DNA of 64,000 nt from Pseudomonas mucoides (GCF_015461845.1 NZ_JACOPW010000005.1:62001-126000), one strand, 5' to 3'. Numbered from the stretch's first letter, positions 1 to 8,721 are shown. Numbers and translations: made by a program. The notes: generated by a model from the letters alone, not told the origin.

Positions 1-701
1 AGCTCTCTTTGAATATCCTCAATTACTACAATGCATTTTTTTCGTATAGCGGTAGACACCGCACTGCTTGGAGCTGAGAGCTGACCCGGCTCTGTTCTGG
101 GAGGATGCGAAATTGGCTCGAAGCAGACCCAGTCTGTTGGTTTATTGTTAGTAATGCGCAGCAGCCCAACTCTGAAATGAGCGTTGGACTCGTCAAGATG
201 CTCAAAAATACTTCGGATGCCGCCTATAAGGAGCGCTATTTGTTGATCTGGTTTTGTGATTTTTAAAAAAGTAGTTGTCGGGCAAATGGCGTTTGATTTT
301 ATTGTATTTTTTGCTTCGTCACTCATGCGTTTGTATTTGTCGGATACGATAATTTCAAATGCTTTATTTATTGCGATAATATCTTTTATAGATAGCTCTC
401 GTGAAGGTTTTGAGTAGTTTTTAATTAAGGAGTAAATGGATTTTACTATTATGATGTAAATATATGCGCCCAAAAGTATTGCGGCGGCAGAATCATTGAT
501 AAATGCTGCGACATCTGGTGAAAGATATTTTGTTACGCTGGTGCTAAGTCCTTGGCGGGTTGCGAGAGTGGTTAAAAGGGTCGGCGGTAGGATAAAAACC
601 AATGGTTTTACTATTGATTTTATTAGCCATGATTCTGAAAATTTAATAAAGGAGCGAGCCAGTGCTTTCCCCCAGCTATCTCCAACTATGGGATGTTGCA
701 T
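1..701 (-). CDS. Hypothetical membrane protein, C-terminus cut by the window edge
   Basis: Open reading frame from ATG at 701 to the left edge, 233 codons without a stop. Two hydrophobic segments (about residues 30-48 and 72-92) near the N-terminus suggest a membrane anchor. The following soluble part (about 150-233) has an alternating pattern ending in 'CIVVIEDI', loosely like a GAF-type sensor fold; this is inference only. The codon use is AT-rich (many AAA, ATA, TTT, ACA codons), clearly unlike the GC-rich neighbours, which suggests recent acquisition. The SD is weak (GAGAA about 6 nt before the start). I do not recognise the family. Confidence 0.7.
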   Translation of the reverse strand, partial: MQHPIVGDSWGKALARSFIKFSESWLIKSIVKPLVFILPPTLLTTLATRQGLSTSVTKYLSPDVAAFINDSAAAILLGAYIYIIIVKSIYSLIKNYSKPSRELSIKDIIAINKAFEIIVSDKYKRMSDEAKNTIKSNAICPTTTFLKITKPDQQIALLIGGIRSIFEHLDESNAHFRVGLLRITNNKPTDWVCFEPISHPPRTEPGQLSAPSSAVSTAIRKKCIVVIEDIQRE

Positions 702-717
702 TTTATTTTCTCAGTCC

Positions 718-747
718 GAAAAATAGCAGCCCCGCATTTAGCGGGGC
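718..747 (-). terminator. Rho-independent terminator of nrdB
   Basis: Seven-bp GC stem GCCCCGC/GCGGGGC with a 5-nt loop, followed on the minus strand by a run of U. It lies 36 bp beyond the nrdB stop codon. Confidence 0.8.
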
Positions 748-782
748 ACCTTTTACTTTATCTTTAATTGTACTGAGTTAAA

Positions 783-2033
783 TCAATCCCAGCTCAAAGC
801 CCCACCAGTCTGATACTCAATAACCCGAGTCTCAAAGAAATTCTTCTCTTTCTTCAAGTCCATAATCTCGCTCATCCAAGGGAACGGGTTAGTCGTCCCT
901 GGATACTCTTCCTTCAACCCAATCTGCGACAGACGACGGTTAGCGATGAACTTCAGGTAGTCCTCCATCATCGCCGCGTTCATGCCCAACACGCCGCGAG
1001 GCATGGTGTCACGTGCGTATTCGATCTCCAGCTGAGTGCCCTGCAGAATCATCTGCGAAGCTTCTTCCTTCATCTCGGCATCCCACAAGTGCGGGTTTTC
1101 GATTTTGATCTGGTTGATCACGTCGATGCCGAAGTTCAGGTGCATGGATTCGTCGCGCAGGATGTACTGGAACTGCTCGGCGACGCCGGTCATTTTGTTG
1201 CGGCGGCCCATGGAGAGGATCTGGGTGAAGCCGCAATAGAAGAAGATGCCTTCCAGAACGCAGTAGTAGGCGATCAGGTTGCGCAGCAGTTCTTTGTCGG
1301 TTTCGACGGTGCCGGTTTCGAACTTCGGATCGGAGATCGAACGGGTGTATTTGAGGCCCCAAGTGGCTTTTTTCGCGACCGATGGGATCTCGTGGTACAT
1401 GTTGAAGATCTCGCCTTCATCCATGGCCAACGATTCGATGCAGTACTGGTAGGCGTGGGTGTGGATCGCCTCTTCGAAGGCCTGGCGCAGGATGTACTGG
1501 CGGCATTCCGGGTTGGTGATCAGGCGGTACACGGCCAGGACCAGGTTGTTGGCAACCAGGGAGTCGGCGGTGGAGAAGAAGCCGAGGTTGCGCATCACGA
1601 TGCGGCGCTCGTCGTCGGTCAGGCCTTCCGGGTCTTTCCAGAGGGCGATGTCGGCGGTCATGTTGACTTCTTGCGGCATCCAGTGGTTTGCGCAACCGTC
1701 CAGATACTTCTGCCAGGCCCAGTCGTACTTGAACGGTACGAGTTGGTTGAGGTCGGCGCGGCAGTTGATCATGCGCTTTTCGTCGACAGCGACGCGAGCA
1801 GAGGCGCCTTCGAGTTCGGCGAGGCCTTCGGCGACGTCGAGGGTGTCCAGGGCAGCTTTGGCACGGGCGATGGCGGCAGAGTCGTTCGCGGTAACGGCGC
1901 GAGCTTCTTGAGCGGCGACACCACCAGCGGTGTCGAGTCGGTCCATGTTGGCTTCGGTCGCGTGGCCGGCGTTAGCGCCTTTTACCACGGCTTCGCCGCT
2001 GTCTTCTTTGTCGAATTCGTCCCAGCTCAGCAT
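783..2033 (-). CDS. nrdB: Ribonucleoside-diphosphate reductase class Ia, beta (radical) subunit
   Basis: Encodes the di-iron tyrosyl-radical subunit that partners NrdA to make deoxyribonucleotides in the cytoplasm. The start MLSWDEF (ATG 2033) is chosen over longer in-frame starts because AGGAGA lies 9 nt upstream. It gives 416 residues. Residues 1-85 are an Ala/Asp-rich extension; the ferritin-like core follows. Iron-ligand helices are visible: 'EEAIHTHAY' (about 187-195, E..H with the nearby Tyr) and 'DESMHLNF' further on. It stands alone here: nrdA is about 54 kb away (56040-58934) on the same strand. The leader exceeds 300 bp and carries a candidate NrdR site. Confidence 0.97.
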   Translation of the reverse strand: MLSWDEFDKEDSGEAVVKGANAGHATEANMDRLDTAGGVAAQEARAVTANDSAAIARAKAALDTLDVAEGLAELEGASARVAVDEKRMINCRADLNQLVPFKYDWAWQKYLDGCANHWMPQEVNMTADIALWKDPEGLTDDERRIVMRNLGFFSTADSLVANNLVLAVYRLITNPECRQYILRQAFEEAIHTHAYQYCIESLAMDEGEIFNMYHEIPSVAKKATWGLKYTRSISDPKFETGTVETDKELLRNLIAYYCVLEGIFFYCGFTQILSMGRRNKMTGVAEQFQYILRDESMHLNFGIDVINQIKIENPHLWDAEMKEEASQMILQGTQLEIEYARDTMPRGVLGMNAAMMEDYLKFIANRRLSQIGLKEEYPGTTNPFPWMSEIMDLKKEKNFFETRVIEYQTGGALSWD

Positions 2034-2417
2034 GACGTGTCGTCTCCTGCGTGAGGGCCAGATGCCCGTGTGAAAACTGATCGGTTGTTTTTCACACGGC
2101 CGTACTGGCCGCGTTGGATAGCGTTTTTTGCAGCGGTACACGCAGGCAAATAAACATAATTTTGTACGGGGTTCCGAGAGCCTCTGAGGGGCGCAGAAAT
2201 CGGTGAGGACGTCGGCGTGGGCTTCAGACTGGCTGTTATCCCTGTAAGGGAATATTGCAGGCCCGTTTAAGCCGGCATTATAGGGAAATTTTTGCGGCCG
2301 TGGTGGGGCGAATCCGCGCATGGAGCGGACGAGAAGGCAGGTTTTTCGGTCGGAGCGAGGGTTTATAGGGCTTTGGCTGGATATCGCCGGTGCAGATTTT
2401 TTTTCATAAATTTTGAC

Positions 2418-2476
2418 ACACTACTTTTTTGTTCAAAAAATAGGCAAAAAAAGCGGTTTTTCACTACATGTTGTGT
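2418..2476 (-). promoter_or_regulatory. Candidate NrdR box pair upstream of nrdB
   Basis: Read on the minus strand, 2476-2461 (ACACAACATGTAGTGA) matches the known NrdR box pattern ACACWATATATWGTGT at 13 of 16 positions. A weaker half-conserved copy (10/16) lies at 2433-2418. The centres are 43 bp apart, about four helical turns, instead of the usual three. The surrounding DNA is AT-rich and promoter-like. Matches were counted by eye. Confidence 0.4.
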
Positions 2477-2511
2477 TTTGAATCGGTTTTCGGTGGTTCA
2501 AGACACAACTA

Positions 2512-2531
2512 AGCCCGGCCGAAGCCGGGCT
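2512..2531 (-). terminator. Hairpin terminator of the repeat protein gene
   Basis: Eight-bp stem AGCCCGGC/GCCGGGCT, 20 bp beyond the stop of the gene at 2551-2865 and before nrdB. It has no good U-run, so it may be a weak or Rho-assisted terminator. Confidence 0.5.
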
Positions 2532-2550
2532 GTGAAGTCAGGCTCGATGA

Positions 2551-2865
2551 TCAGCTCAGGCGTGCTGCACCGACGTGATCAGCACCATCGGCGGCGACTT
2601 TGGCCGAACCGGTGCGATCGAAGCCGTCAGCAGCGACTTTGGCGGCGCCTGTGTGATCAAAGCCATCCGAAGCCAGCTTGCCTGCACCGATGTGATCGGC
2701 ACCATCGGCGGCAAAGGAAGCCGAACCGGTGTGGTCGTATCCATCAGAAGCGACAGCTGCTTGTGCGGTGTGGGCAGCCGAGCCGGTGCGGTCGAAACCG
2801 TCAGCAGCGAAAGTGTTGGCAGCCAGGACAGAAAGGGTCAGGGCGAGGATCAGTTTGGTTTTCAT
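2551..2865 (-). CDS. Small secreted protein made of 13-residue repeats
   Basis: 104 residues. Residues 1-20 (MKTKLILALTLSVLAANTFA) are a typical signal peptide. The mature part is about six copies of a 13-residue unit of the form A-x-D-G-F/Y/A-D-H/R-T/I/V-G-S/A-A/G-K-V/L; the first copy carries a short insertion (AAHTAQAA). The residue after the second Asp alternates between Arg and His. The start has a purine-rich SD (GGAGCACGACC region). I do not recognise a function. The strict repeat and the export signal suggest a periplasmic or extracellular structural, metal-binding or ligand-binding role, but this is inference. It is upstream of nrdB in the same direction, separated by a hairpin. Confidence 0.8.
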   Translation of the reverse strand: MKTKLILALTLSVLAANTFAADGFDRTGSAAHTAQAAVASDGYDHTGSASFAADGADHIGAGKLASDGFDHTGAAKVAADGFDRTGSAKVAADGADHVGAARLS

Positions 2866-3053
2866 GGTCGTGCTCCAGGTTTGTTGGCGTTTTGTGCCTT
2901 GGGTATGGAATGAATGCTACGCCAACTAATTTGATTGAAAAGCGCAAATAAATGCTTAAAACAATCGTATAAGTAGATGTGTTGGGTTCGGCGCTGCATC
3001 TGCCTTGAAAGGGCGGGGCGGATGGGTCGAACCGTTAAGAGGCGGGCGAATGA

Positions 3054-3317
3054 TCAGCCATTGGAGCAGCCGTTACCCATCATGGTGTAGCTCAGAATAT
3101 GGTGTTGGCCCTTGGAGTCTTCGTATTCCATTTTCATCGGGACAACTTCACATACATTCGGTACTTCGCTCATGGAAACAACTTTGGCGATGTCCAGATG
3201 GGTGGAGTAAGTGTATTCCTCAACTACCGGTTGTTGCTGTGCGACATCAGTCGGAACCTCATCTGCCATGGCGGTTGCGCACAGGCTGCTGAGGGCCAGA
3301 ACTAATAAAGCTTTCAT
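3054..3317 (-). CDS. DUF2790 family small periplasmic protein
   Basis: 87 residues from ATG 3317. The signal peptide MKALLVLALSSLCATAMA is followed by a short Gln/Val-rich linker and the DUF2790 core: 'YSTHLDIAKVVSM' then 'CEVVPMKMEYEDSKGQ' and 'YTMMGNGCSNG'. Two Cys (about 56 and 84) could form a disulfide. DUF2790 proteins occur in many copies in Pseudomonas, often near metal-related two-component genes. No such genes are adjacent here, and the function is unknown. AAGG about 9 nt upstream supports this start over a longer one at 3425. Confidence 0.85.
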   Translation of the reverse strand: MKALLVLALSSLCATAMADEVPTDVAQQQPVVEEYTYSTHLDIAKVVSMSEVPNVCEVVPMKMEYEDSKGQHHILSYTMMGNGCSNG

Positions 3318-3812
3318 TTCAAATTTACCTTTTAGAGGTCGAATGGGGTCACGCAACCTTTGTGGGGTTGCGTGTGGAGCTTGGGTACCGGAGTGTTTGA
3401 TTAACTGCCTTCGTGGGGGCTGCAACTTGGTTAATCAGATTGCCTTGTTGGCGTGGCAGATTTTAGGCGTAGGGGGTTCAATCATATAGCCGTGGATTTG
3501 ATAAACACCTTTGACAGATTTCGTAACAATCCACGAAAACAGCCCCATCTATCTACGACGACGCACGACTTGTAGCCGCTGGCGAAGCCTGCGTTCGACT
3601 GCTGTGCAGCCGGACGCAGGCTTCGCCAGCGGCTACAGACCGCATTGTGACTGGGGGTTGAAACACCCTGAAAGAGGCGTGGTAGTTGGGGTTGCGGGCT
3701 TTTCAGGACATTTTGTAGGGGCTTGTTACTACCATCGTCGAATGGTTCTATAGGCCCGGCCCGGCTACAACTGGGGCCATACAAAAACAACTATTCCACC
3801 GAGGTAAGAAAG
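3318..3812. other. Intergenic region before acsA
   Basis: 495 bp between divergent genes. It holds a REP pair (3571-3637) and the presumed acsA promoter. No convincing gene or RNA was seen. Confidence 0.5.
3571..3637. repeat. REP-type inverted pair
   Basis: Arms 'tgtagccgctggcgaagcct' and its reverse complement surround a short centre. The arm sequence differs from the 'gggagc..cttgcccgcgat' type seen elsewhere in the window, so it is a second REP family. Confidence 0.8.
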
Positions 3813-5768
3813 ATGAGTGCGGCTTCCCTGTATCCCGTTCGTCCCGAGGTCCTGGCTAACACGCTGACTGACGAGGCGACCTACAAGGCCATGTACCAGC
3901 AGTCGGTCGTCAACCCGGACGGCTTCTGGCGCGAGCAAGCCAAGCGCCTCGACTGGATCAAGCCTTTCACCACGGTGAAGCAGACGTCCTTCGACGATCA
4001 CCATGTCGACATTAAATGGTTCGCCGACGGCACCCTGAACGTTTCCTACAACTGCCTCGACCGTCATCTGGCCGAGCGCGGCGATCAAATCGCGATCATC
4101 TGGGAAGGGGATGACCCTTCCGAAAGCCGCAACATCACCTACCGCGAGTTGCACGAACAAGTCTGCAAATTCGCCAACGCCTTGCGCGGCCAGGATGTGC
4201 ACCGCGGCGACGTGGTGACTATCTATATGCCGATGATCCCCGAAGCCGTGGTCGCCATGCTGGCCTGCACCCGGATCGGCGCGATTCACTCGGTGGTGTT
4301 CGGTGGTTTCTCGCCGGAAGCCCTGGCCGGTCGCATCATCGACTGCAAATCCAAAGTGGTGATCACCGCTGACGAAGGTATTCGTGCCGGCAAGAAGATC
4401 CCGCTCAAGACCAACGTCGACGACGCGCTGACCAACCCGGAAACCAGCAGCATCCAGAAAGTCATCGTGTGCAAGCGCACCGGTGGCGACATCAAGTGGA
4501 ACCAGCATCGCGACATCTGGTTTGAAGACCTGATGAAAGTGGCGGGCAGTGTCTGCGCGCCGAAAGAGATGGGCGCCGAAGAAGCGCTGTTCATCCTTTA
4601 CACCTCCGGTTCGACCGGCAAGCCTAAGGGCGTGCAGCACACCACCGGCGGTTATCTGTTGTATGCGGCGATGACCCACGAGCGCGTGTTCGACTACCGT
4701 CCGGGCGAAATCTACTGGTGCACCGCTGACGTTGGCTGGGTCACCGGTCACAGCTACATCGTCTACGGCCCGCTGGCCAATGGCGCGACCACGCTGCTGT
4801 TCGAAGGCGTGCCGAACTATCCGGACATCACCCGGGTGGCGAAGATCGTCGACAAGCACAAGGTCAACATCCTCTACACCGCACCGACGGCGATCCGCGC
4901 GATGATGGCGTCGGGCACTGCGGCGGTTGAGGGGGCTGATGGCAGCAGCCTGCGCCTGCTCGGTTCGGTCGGTGAGCCGATCAACCCGGAAGCCTGGGAT
5001 TGGTACTACAAGAATGTCGGCAAGTCCCGTTGCCCGATCGTCGACACTTGGTGGCAGACCGAAACCGGTGGCAACATGATGAGCCCACTGCCGGGCGCTC
5101 ACGCACTCAAGCCGGGTTCGGCGGCGCGTCCGTTCTTCGGTGTGGTGCCAGCGCTGGTGGACAACCTCGGTAACATCATCGAGGGCGTTGCCGAGGGCAA
5201 CCTGGTGATTCTCGATTCGTGGCCGGGTCAGGCCCGTACGCTGTACGGCGACCATGACCGTTTCGTCGATACCTACTTCAAGACCTTCCGCGGCATGTAT
5301 TTCACCGGTGACGGTGCGCGTCGTGATGCGGATGGTTACTACTGGATCACGGGTCGCGTGGATGACGTGCTCAACGTGTCTGGCCACCGCATGGGCACCG
5401 CCGAGATCGAAAGCGCGATGGTTGCGCACCCGAAAGTCGCCGAAGCGGCAGTGGTCGGCGTGCCGCACGACATCAAGGGGCAGGGCATTTATGTCTACGT
5501 CACCCTGAAAAATGGCGAAGAGCCGAGCGAGCAGCTGCGTCTGGAACTGAAAAACTGGGTGCGCAAGGAGATTGGTCCGATCGCCTCGCCGGATGTGATT
5601 CAGTGGGCACCTGGGCTGCCGAAAACCCGCTCGGGCAAGATCATGCGCCGGATTCTGCGCAAGATCGCCACGGCTGAATACGACGGGTTGGGGGATATCT
5701 CGACCCTGGCGGATCCGGGAGTGGTGCAGCATTTGATTGATACGCACAAGACCATGAACGTTGCTTAA
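3813..5768 (+). CDS. acsA: Acetyl-CoA synthetase
   Basis: 651 residues, the usual length of the family. It activates acetate with ATP to acetyl-AMP and then acetyl-CoA. The adenylate-forming signature YTSGSTGKPKG is at about residues 263-273. The second core motif 'YWCTADVGWVTGHSY' and the C-terminal 'PKTRSGKIMRR' (about 602-612), with the lysine regulated by acetylation in this family, are present. The start MSAASLYP (ATG 3813) is preceded by GAGG. P. aeruginosa likewise has acsA next to aotJ, so this is conserved synteny. Confidence 0.97.
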   Translation: MSAASLYPVRPEVLANTLTDEATYKAMYQQSVVNPDGFWREQAKRLDWIKPFTTVKQTSFDDHHVDIKWFADGTLNVSYNCLDRHLAERGDQIAIIWEGDDPSESRNITYRELHEQVCKFANALRGQDVHRGDVVTIYMPMIPEAVVAMLACTRIGAIHSVVFGGFSPEALAGRIIDCKSKVVITADEGIRAGKKIPLKTNVDDALTNPETSSIQKVIVCKRTGGDIKWNQHRDIWFEDLMKVAGSVCAPKEMGAEEALFILYTSGSTGKPKGVQHTTGGYLLYAAMTHERVFDYRPGEIYWCTADVGWVTGHSYIVYGPLANGATTLLFEGVPNYPDITRVAKIVDKHKVNILYTAPTAIRAMMASGTAAVEGADGSSLRLLGSVGEPINPEAWDWYYKNVGKSRCPIVDTWWQTETGGNMMSPLPGAHALKPGSAARPFFGVVPALVDNLGNIIEGVAEGNLVILDSWPGQARTLYGDHDRFVDTYFKTFRGMYFTGDGARRDADGYYWITGRVDDVLNVSGHRMGTAEIESAMVAHPKVAEAAVVGVPHDIKGQGIYVYVTLKNGEEPSEQLRLELKNWVRKEIGPIASPDVIQWAPGLPKTRSGKIMRRILRKIATAEYDGLGDISTLADPGVVQHLIDTHKTMNVA

Positions 5769-5789
5769 GTAGCGGGTCTTGAGGCATGA

Positions 5790-5824
5790 AACCCCGCCAG
5801 GTGGTGAGCCTGGTGGGGTTTTTT
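5790..5824 (+). terminator. Terminator of acsA
   Basis: GC-rich hairpin with arms AACCCCGCCAGG and CCTGGTGGGGTT followed by a T6 run, 22 bp after the acsA stop. Confidence 0.9.
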
Positions 5825-5854
5825 ATTGCCTGATATTTTTGCGTGGGCAGCCCT

Positions 5855-5958
5855 GGCCCCATCGCGGGCAAGCCCGCTCCCACAGGAATCTTTAGTGGGC
5901 ATGGAGTTTGTGAGCAACACAGACCGCTGTGGGAGCAGGCTTGCCCGCGATGGGGTCA
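5855..5958. repeat. REP/BIME inverted pair
   Basis: Two oppositely oriented copies of a Pseudomonas REP (ccatcgcgggcaagcccgct ... and its inverse with tgtgggagcaggcttgcccg) about 45 bp apart, directly behind the acsA terminator. Confidence 0.9.
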
Positions 5959-6261
5959 GGTCAGGCACCCCATAAACAACAGCCAATAATTATCGGACTC
6001 AGTTGTAGGTCCTTTCCCACTGTTACCCATCCTCCTTCAAGTAACTGAATGTGTAACCGCTCGTGCCAATCCGGGGCATTGAGAAACGCAAAACCCCATT
6101 CCCACGCCTCCTGAGCCCCCTGGAAAAATAAGACATAACGCCAAGCTTGCCGGATTAGAAGGGTTTGCCAATAATAGGCCCGCAATTTGCAATGTAGATC
6201 GGTTCACTGTCTTTTGCTCTTGCATGATTTTGCAGGGCTGTCAACGCGCTCAAGCGGCTTT
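5959..6261. other. Intergenic stretch without a convincing gene
   Basis: About 300 bp between the REP pair and the aotJ regulatory region. Short minus-strand reading frames exist (for example 5961-6185), but they lack an SD, a family and neighbour-like codon use. I see nothing functional here. Confidence 0.4.
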
Positions 6262-6303
6262 CTCGGTGCATCTGTAATTTGTTGTCGCATTGAAGAAATA
6301 TCG
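6262..6303 (+). promoter_or_regulatory. Candidate ArgR operator upstream of aotJ
   Basis: Pseudomonas ArgR half-sites follow TGTCGC-N8-AA-N5, repeated directly with a 21-bp period. At 6283 TGTCGC-N8-AA is exact. The copy 21 bp upstream (6262) keeps the AA but has a degraded TGTCGC. Further TGTCGC/TGTCGT words occur at 6314, 6394 and 6422 before the aotJ start at 6468. Confidence 0.5.
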
Positions 6304-6467
6304 GCTTCGGGCCTGTCGTTAGAATGCCGATCACTCGCTCGTCGGTGACCGTGTTGAAAACAACACGCGATTCCTACGACGCAGCAACCGCTTTGTCGTT
6401 CTACTCACTCGCATATTGGGCTGTCGCTCACTCTGCCGTTTTTGCCCTTTACCGATGGAGTCCCAAG

Positions 6468-7244
6468 ATGAAGAAACTCGTGCTGCTTGGCGCCCTGGCA
6501 CTGTCCGTGCTGTCGCTGCCAACCTTCGCCGATGAAAAGCCTCTGAAAATCGGCATCGAAGCGGCTTACCCTCCGTTCGCTTCCAAAGCGCCGGACGGCA
6601 GCATCGTTGGTTTCGACTACGACATCGGCAACGCTCTGTGCGAGCAGATGAAGGTCAAGTGCGTATGGGTCGAGCAAGAGTTCGACGGTCTGATCCCGGC
6701 ACTGAAAGTGCGCAAGATCGACGCGATCCTGTCGTCCATGTCGATCACTGAAGACCGCAAGAAGTCTGTCGACTTCACCAACAAGTACTACAACACCCCG
6801 GCTCGCCTGGTCATGAAGGCTGGCACTCAAGTCAGCGAAGGCCTGACTGAGCTCAAGGGCAAGAACATCGGCGTGCAACGTGGCTCGATCCACGAGCGTT
6901 TCGCCCGCGAAGTCCTGGCCCCGCTGGGTGCCGAGATCAAGCCTTACGGTTCGCAGAACGAAATTTACCTCGACGTGGCCGCCGGCCGCCTCGACGGCAC
7001 CGTGGCAGACGCTACGCTGCTGGATGACGGTTTCCTGAAAACCGACGCTGGCAAGGGCTTCGCCTTCGTTGGCCCGGCGTTCACCGACGTCAAATACTTC
7101 GGCGACGGCGTGGGTATCGCTGTGCGTAAGGATGACAAGGCTGATCTCGACAAGCTCAACGCGGCCATCGCTGCCATTCGTGAGAACGGCAAATACAAGC
7201 AAATCCAGGACAAGTACTTCGCCTTCGATATCTACGGCAAGTAA
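6468..7244 (+). CDS. aotJ: Arginine/ornithine ABC transporter, periplasmic binding protein
   Basis: 258 residues. The signal peptide MKKLVLLGALALSVLSLPTFA is followed by a family 3 solute-binding fold: 'KIGIEAAYPPFASKAPDG', 'GFDYDIGNALCEQM', 'ALKVRKIDAILSSMSIT' and 'GKNIGVQRGSIHERFA'. It captures arginine/ornithine for AotQM-AotP. GGAG upstream supports this start rather than a longer reading frame from 6324. A strong hairpin separates it from aotQ, which would give more binding protein than membrane components. The assignment as AotJ rests on its place at the head of the aotJQMOP-argR order. Confidence 0.93.
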   Translation: MKKLVLLGALALSVLSLPTFADEKPLKIGIEAAYPPFASKAPDGSIVGFDYDIGNALCEQMKVKCVWVEQEFDGLIPALKVRKIDAILSSMSITEDRKKSVDFTNKYYNTPARLVMKAGTQVSEGLTELKGKNIGVQRGSIHERFAREVLAPLGAEIKPYGSQNEIYLDVAAGRLDGTVADATLLDDGFLKTDAGKGFAFVGPAFTDVKYFGDGVGIAVRKDDKADLDKLNAAIAAIRENGKYKQIQDKYFAFDIYGK

Positions 7245-7265
7245 TACGCTGCGGCGACAAGTCCG

Positions 7266-7309
7266 AAATGGCGCAAGCAACAGGATCTCTGAGGTTTGCG
7301 CCATTTTTT
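7266..7309 (+). terminator. Intercistronic attenuator between aotJ and aotQ
   Basis: Eleven-bp arms AAATGGCGCAA and TTGCGCCATTT followed by T-rich sequence, 22 bp after the aotJ stop. It probably causes partial termination and so uneven expression within the operon. Confidence 0.8.
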
Positions 7310-7335
7310 CATCCCAACTTTCGAGGACCTGAATC

Positions 7336-8025
7336 ATGTTGAAAGGCTACGGGGCTGTCATCCTCGATGGCGCATGGCTGACGCTTCAGCTCGCCTTGTC
7401 GTCCATGGTCCTGGCCATTGTTCTGGGGCTGATCGGCGTTGCGCTGCGTCTGTCGCCGATTCGCTGGCTGGCCTGGCTGGGCGATCTGTATTCCACGGTG
7501 ATCCGCGGTATTCCCGATCTGGTGCTGATCCTGCTGATTTTCTACGGCGGCCAGGACCTGCTCAACCGCGTCGCACCGCTGCTGGGCTTTAACGACTACA
7601 TCGACCTGAACCCGTTGGCCGCCGGTATCGGCACCCTCGGTTTCATCTTCGGTGCGTACCTGTCGGAAACCTTCCGTGGCGCCTTCATGGCGATCCCGAA
7701 GGGGCAGGCAGAAGCCGGCATGGCGTACGGCATGAGCAGTTTTCAGGTGTTCTTCCGGGTATTGGTGCCGCAGATGATTCGCCTGGCGATTCCGGGCTTC
7801 ACCAATAACTGGCTGGTCTTGACCAAGGCTACCGCGCTGATTTCGGTGGTAGGTCTGCAAGACATGATGTTCAAGGCCAAGCAGGCGGCAGATGCCACCC
7901 GCGAGCCTTTCACCTTCTTCCTCGCAGTGGCGGCGATGTACCTGGTCATCACCAGTGTTTCGTTGCTGGCATTGCGTCACCTTGAGAAGCGCTACTCGGT
8001 AGGCGTAAGGGCGGCTGATCTATGA
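7336..8025 (+). CDS. aotQ: Arginine/ornithine ABC transporter permease AotQ
   Basis: 229 residues with the amino-acid permease (HisMQ) pattern. A hydrophobic N-terminus 'LTLQLALSSMVLAIVLGLIGVAL' is followed by 'YSTVIRGIPDLVLILLIFYGG' and the EAA loop 'AIPKGQAEAGMAYGMSSFQVFFRVLVPQ', which contacts the ATPase. GAGGA lies before the ATG. The stop overlaps the aotM start (ATGA), so the two are translationally coupled. Confidence 0.93.
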   Translation: MLKGYGAVILDGAWLTLQLALSSMVLAIVLGLIGVALRLSPIRWLAWLGDLYSTVIRGIPDLVLILLIFYGGQDLLNRVAPLLGFNDYIDLNPLAAGIGTLGFIFGAYLSETFRGAFMAIPKGQAEAGMAYGMSSFQVFFRVLVPQMIRLAIPGFTNNWLVLTKATALISVVGLQDMMFKAKQAADATREPFTFFLAVAAMYLVITSVSLLALRHLEKRYSVGVRAADL

Positions 8026-8720
8026 TCTTCGACTACAACGTCATTTGGGAGGCCTTGCCGCTGTACCTCGGCGGCTTGGTGACTACCCTCAAATTGCTCG
8101 CGTTGTCGCTGTTTTTCGGCCTGCTGTGCGCCTTGCCCCTGGGCTTGATGCGCGTGTCGAAGAACGCCGCCGTCAACATGAGCGCCTGGCTCTACACCTA
8201 CGTGATCCGCGGCACGCCGATGCTGGTGCAGCTGTTCCTGATCTACTACGGGTTGGCGCAATTCGAAGCGGTACGTGAAAGCTTCCTGTGGCCGTGGCTG
8301 TCCAGCGCAACGTTCTGTGCATGCCTGGCCTTTGCCATCAACACCAGCGCCTACACTGCCGAAATCATTGCGGGCAGCCTGCGGGCCACCCCGAATGGCG
8401 AGATCGAAGCCGCCAAGGCGATGGGCATGTCGCGCTACAAGATGTACAAGCGCATCCTGTTGCCATCGGCCCTGCGCCGGGCGCTGCCGCAGTACAGCAA
8501 CGAAGTGATCATGATGCTGCAGACCACCAGTCTGGCGTCCATTGTGACCCTGATCGACATCACCGGTGCCGCACGCACGGTCAACGCCCAGTACTACCTG
8601 CCGTTCGAAGCCTACATCACCGCCGGCGCGTTCTACCTGTGCCTGACCTTCATCCTGGTGAAGCTGTTCAAACTGGCCGAGCGCCGCTGGCTGGGCTATC
8701 TGGCCCCGCGGAAGCACTGA
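8022..8720 (+). CDS. aotM: Arginine/ornithine ABC transporter permease AotM
   Basis: 232 residues, the second permease of the heterodimer. It has 'LGGLVTTLKLLALSLFFGLL', the conserved 'YTYVIRGTPMLVQLFLIYYG' and the EAA loop 'ATPNGEIEAAKAMGMSRYKM'. It starts inside the aotQ stop and ends 1 nt before aotO, so this is one tightly packed operon. Confidence 0.93.
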   Translation: MIFDYNVIWEALPLYLGGLVTTLKLLALSLFFGLLCALPLGLMRVSKNAAVNMSAWLYTYVIRGTPMLVQLFLIYYGLAQFEAVRESFLWPWLSSATFCACLAFAINTSAYTAEIIAGSLRATPNGEIEAAKAMGMSRYKMYKRILLPSALRRALPQYSNEVIMMLQTTSLASIVTLIDITGAARTVNAQYYLPFEAYITAGAFYLCLTFILVKLFKLAERRWLGYLAPRKH

Positions 8721-8721
8721 T

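Noticed and set aside
496..726. 76-codon plus-strand reading frame
   Set aside because: Lies inside the longer open frame on the minus strand (1-701), which has better membrane and domain features.
2292..2951. 219-codon plus-strand frame opposite the repeat protein
   Set aside because: Its regular pattern is only the complement of the 39-bp repeats; no SD and no signal sequence.
3765..5747. 660-codon reading frame opposite acsA
   Set aside because: Shadow of a GC-rich gene on the other strand; Arg/His/Gly-rich product without a family, no SD, and acsA is certain.
5961..6185. Short minus-strand frame before aotJ
   Set aside because: No SD, no family, and next to the ArgR control region; treated as intergenic.
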